From Casuarius casuarius (Eukaryota; Chordata; Aves; Casuariiformes; Casuariidae): a DNA stretch of 64,000 nucleotides. The stretch spans positions 227,921 to 291,920 of the forward strand of contig PTFA01000486.1 in NCBI GenBank assembly GCA_003342895.1. Direction: 5' to 3'. Both the position numbers and the translations under genes were made by a program. The notes below the pieces were generated by a model. That model saw only the letters and a program-made list of their open reading frames with translations. It did not search any database and was not told where the DNA came from. Within the stretch, counting starts at the first letter, position 1. Each line of letters begins with the position of its first letter. Positions 61,546 through 64,000 of the stretch are shown piece after piece.

Positions 61546-61810
61546 GTGACATTGTTCTACTCGCCAAACCTGTAACTTTAACAGAGGGTGACAGGGTGAC
61601 CTTGACGACAGATGTTCTTATGGCAACAGATGGCACTAGCAAACCCGAGAAGCTGCTGTACGCTGTCTCCGTGCCACCTGTGCATGGTCAGATTGAGTAC
61701 ATCAATTATCCCGGCGTGCCCATTTCCAGTTACAGCCAGTTGGATGTGGTGGCCCAGAAGGTCTGCGATGTTCATGACAATAGCCATGAGGCCAGTAAGG
61801 ATTCATTCAG
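61546..61810 (+). CDS. FREM1: FREM1 exon, N-terminal part of a CSPG repeat (frame open, best conserved)
   Basis: A 265-nt exon, phase 1 in and phase 2 out, after TTTTTTTTAG and before TTCAG|GTGAGA. It reads GDIVLLAKPVTLTEGDRVTL, then TDVLMATDGTSKPEKLLYAV, PPVHGQIEYINYPGVPI and YSQLDVVAQKVCDVHDNSHE, ending SKDSFR. Mammals have GDIVILTKPLVVSKGDR, LLAVDGTDKPEELLYVI, PPRYGQIEYVHYPGVPI, FSQMDVVGQTVCYVH and SSDRFR. There is no lesion, and similarity is higher than in most other exons of the locus. The following exons of the gene are not in the window. Confidence 0.94.
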
Positions 61811-64000
61811 GTGAGAAGACTTGCTTGGACCTTTACACTTCAGTGTACTTAAAAGCCCTTAGCAAGCTAAGGGTTAAACTTGCATGGCGTTCACTGCGCA
61901 CCAAACAGTAAGTAGAGCATTTAACGACCGATACGGTTGTGCAGAAGAGACTGCTTCAAACAGTAACACGATGTAATTTTATCATTACAGTAATTACATA
62001 CTTTTATTAACTGTGATAGTTAAGTTGTATGGCCAAAGGCAATAGGAGTCTTGTAGGCTTCATACTGGGGTATACCTGGGCAGGCTTTTGTGACTGATGA
62101 GCAAGTGAAATCAAATGATTTAAGCACATGTAAAGAGTTTACCATGTTTCTCAAGGTTGCCAGTGGTTGAAAAGGAAAAGCAAAAATTCCCCATCTGAAA
62201 TTGTTGTTGCTTTCTGGGCAGTTCTTTCTCCTGAAGGGAAAAAATAATAATCGTAACATTGTCTGAAATGATCAGGAGAACTTAATCCAGATGGTGGTGT
62301 CATTTCTAAGAAAAAGCATATGTTGGCCATTATGATACTTAAATATAATGGTTTTACATTCCTCTAGTGGGCACAAAAGGCACACAACAGAGTTGGCGGG
62401 GTTTTTTAATCTTCTGAATGGTGGCAGTGGTGGTGGAGTGGTGGGAGATTTTATCTTCCAAATGGTGCGTTTCCCAAAAGATATGGCAAATTCAATTGAC
62501 GAGAGCCTGCTGTAAAAGCCGTGCTCCTGTGGAATGTAAATTTCTGAGTTACTCTATCCAGTAACAGTAGAGAGATTTAATTTACTGTGCCCTTTGGAAT
62601 ATCATCATTTTATATATATTCTTCCGGATTTTTTTCTCTTTTGCTTTAGCATGTTTTTCTTTCTGATTTGCTTTAAAAGTTATTTACGCTCCCTTTGCAG
62701 CAAAGTGGGCACTATAACTAATTTTATTCTTACCATGATTAACTATGAATAATTTCCTAAGAAATGAGTCAAATTAACAAGGGGAAGAAGGAATCAATAA
62801 ATCATGAAAGCAGCCTATTTCTAAGTGGGGTTAAAACCACCATTAAATAAATCACAGTTTCTAAATGATGACCTGCTTGGATATAGGGGAAAAAAACATC
62901 TATTTAAACCTGCAGTGAAAGGAAAAATGAAAGTGTGGGCCAGCATCTGTGGTCCCCGCACATGACTCAAGGAGGGGGGTGAGAGGTGGAAGCAGCTTTG
63001 TGGAAGGGCCCCAGGATAAGTCGCTTTGGTTAGCGGCGCGCGGAGGGAGAGGAGATGTGGTTTCCCCATGTTCGTTGCTACTGTCCAGCTGTGAAGCGGC
63101 CGTTAGGCTGCTGCTGCAGCCAGACATGGATCAGAAAAGCTCTGGCTTTTGGACACATGATATGGAGACATAAATGTTGTTTAAAAGCACTTTCTGCCTC
63201 CATCTCTGCTCTGTGCTGGAACAGAGGAATGCAGGGGCTGACCCTGCCTCAGTCTAAATATCTCAGATGTATTCACTCTGCTTTAATTCTTTCTCTTGCT
63301 GATCCCAGCAGAATTTCGAGGGCTTTCGTATGGTTAGTCCTGATTTAAACTGCTTGGAGAGGATTTCGGAATCAGGCCCGTTGTTTTTATCTAGTTTACG
63401 CTATATCCTTTTAATCTTGCATTAAGGATCATAATTTGCCCGACAGCATCCTGAGTGCAGTGATGTTACCTAGGGCTTGGTTGTCATCTTTCTTGTTAGT
63501 TGAGAATTACAAATCTCGATTTTGCTCAAGGAATGCCATCACTTTTGTGGTGTTTGGGAGAGCTGCCTGTCCATCTTTACTCCAGCAGGTAGAAACATTT
63601 TTGAATTGTGGAAAATTGAGCAAACTTTATCCCCAGGATTTCTGTGGGAAAGAAGAGGTGAAAATGTTTCTCCCTTAGTTAAAAAAAAGATGGAGGAGAA
63701 AAACAGGTATGCTTGTAACCTTCCATTTTTAATTCTTTTTATGATCTTTTCTCCTCCCTAAACACATGTATAAAATTGAAACAATTCATTGCTTGTTGGG
63801 AATGGTTACCTTTTCTTCTGCATTATAGCCCAAAGAGTGTCAGCTGGTTTAAATCAGTCTATCTACATTTACTGAAATGATGCTATAGCCATTTAAACTG
63901 TCTCTGTGGCTTGTAAAGTTAGTTCATAAAGTTGCTGAGAGGGTCTCTTTTCTAATGTATCTCTTGGTCATGGGACCTCATCTCCTTTTTGGGGGGGGGG
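61811..64000 (+). other. FREM1: FREM1 intron, continuing past the window
   Basis: The exon expected next (FIISNG-like start) is not present in these 2.2 kb, so the intron extends beyond the window. A short CpG-containing patch lies at about 63.03-63.11 kb. The window ends in a ten-base G homopolymer. Confidence 0.65.

Larger units (their letters stand above)
13402..61810 (+). pseudogene. FREM1: FREM1 locus, 5' and middle part, apparently decayed (unitary pseudogene candidate)
   Basis: This is a multi-exon locus spread over about 48 kb. FREM1 is an extracellular basement-membrane protein of the FRAS1/FREM family, built of an N-terminal domain, about twelve CSPG repeats, a Calx-beta domain and a C-type lectin domain. 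The window covers the N-terminal domain and most CSPG repeats; the 3' exons lie downstream. Identification rests on about sixteen segments in correct order that match mammalian FREM1 with conserved splice phases. Examples are HFLPNEVK at 15.4 kb, KHDDSDITKDY at 18.9 kb, PVNDDPPKL at 27.2 kb, YMHDDTESLEDSF at 47.7 kb and GQIEYINYPGVPI at 61.7 kb. At least ten of these exons carry stops or frame changes, and several expected exons are missing. Retained introns argue against a processed copy. Pooled sequencing errors could explain some indels but not the substituted stops or lost exons. Confidence 0.85.

Noticed and set aside
13402..61810. The locus as FREM2, FREM3 or FRAS1
   Set aside because: Small exons in the CSPG repeats with these phases, and sequences such as GDIV..KP and YPGVPI..SQ.DVV, follow FREM1. 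FREM2 and FREM3 encode most repeats in one very large exon.
63991..64000. Ten-base G run at the window end as a biological feature
   Set aside because: Probably a simple homopolymer cut by the window edge; it cannot be interpreted.

Overview
The window looks like a non-mammalian amniote chromosome, most likely bird or reptile. It is AT-rich intron-like DNA with long T/A homopolymers, small spaced exons with GT/AG borders, and no recognisable Alu, L1, CR1 or LTR element. About a hundred isolated single Ns are scattered through it, so base quality is imperfect.

One gene accounts for nearly all the recognisable coding sequence. Between about 13.4 kb and 61.8 kb, all on the + strand and in the expected order, lie exons of FREM1 (FRAS1-related extracellular matrix 1). 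FREM1 is a secreted basement-membrane protein of tandem CSPG (NG2-type) repeats that works with FRAS1 and FREM2 at epithelial-mesenchymal boundaries. I recognised the exons by comparing each open stretch and splice-bounded segment with the mammalian FREM1 protein as I remember it. Exon order, splice phases and many exon lengths fit.

The main observation is that the gene is decayed. Exons at 18.4, 18.9, 24.2, 25.3, 47.7, 55.95 and 61.5 kb are open. Those at 15.4, 16.6, 20.7, 21.2, 27.2, 31.7, 36.8, 41.4, 43.9 and 51.6 kb carry premature stops, 1-nt frameshifts or small deletions. Several N-terminal exons expected between 16.9 and 18.4 kb, and one between 20.8 and 21.2 kb, cannot be found. Splice sites are largely kept, which points to a unitary (in place) pseudogene rather than a retrocopy. 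Alternatives are a degenerate sex-linked gametolog (human 9p, home of FREM1, corresponds to the bird Z) or, for the 1-nt indels only, assembly error.

Layout: 1-13.37 kb is 5' flank with no recognised gene and a 22-bp perfect palindrome of homeodomain-type sites. From 13.4 to 61.8 kb is the FREM1 locus, with CpG-rich patches in introns near 44.4, 58.0 and 58.7 kb. From 61.8 to 64 kb is intron; the remaining 3' exons (last CSPG repeats, Calx-beta, C-type lectin) lie beyond the window. No tRNA, rRNA, CRISPR array or intact transposable element was seen.
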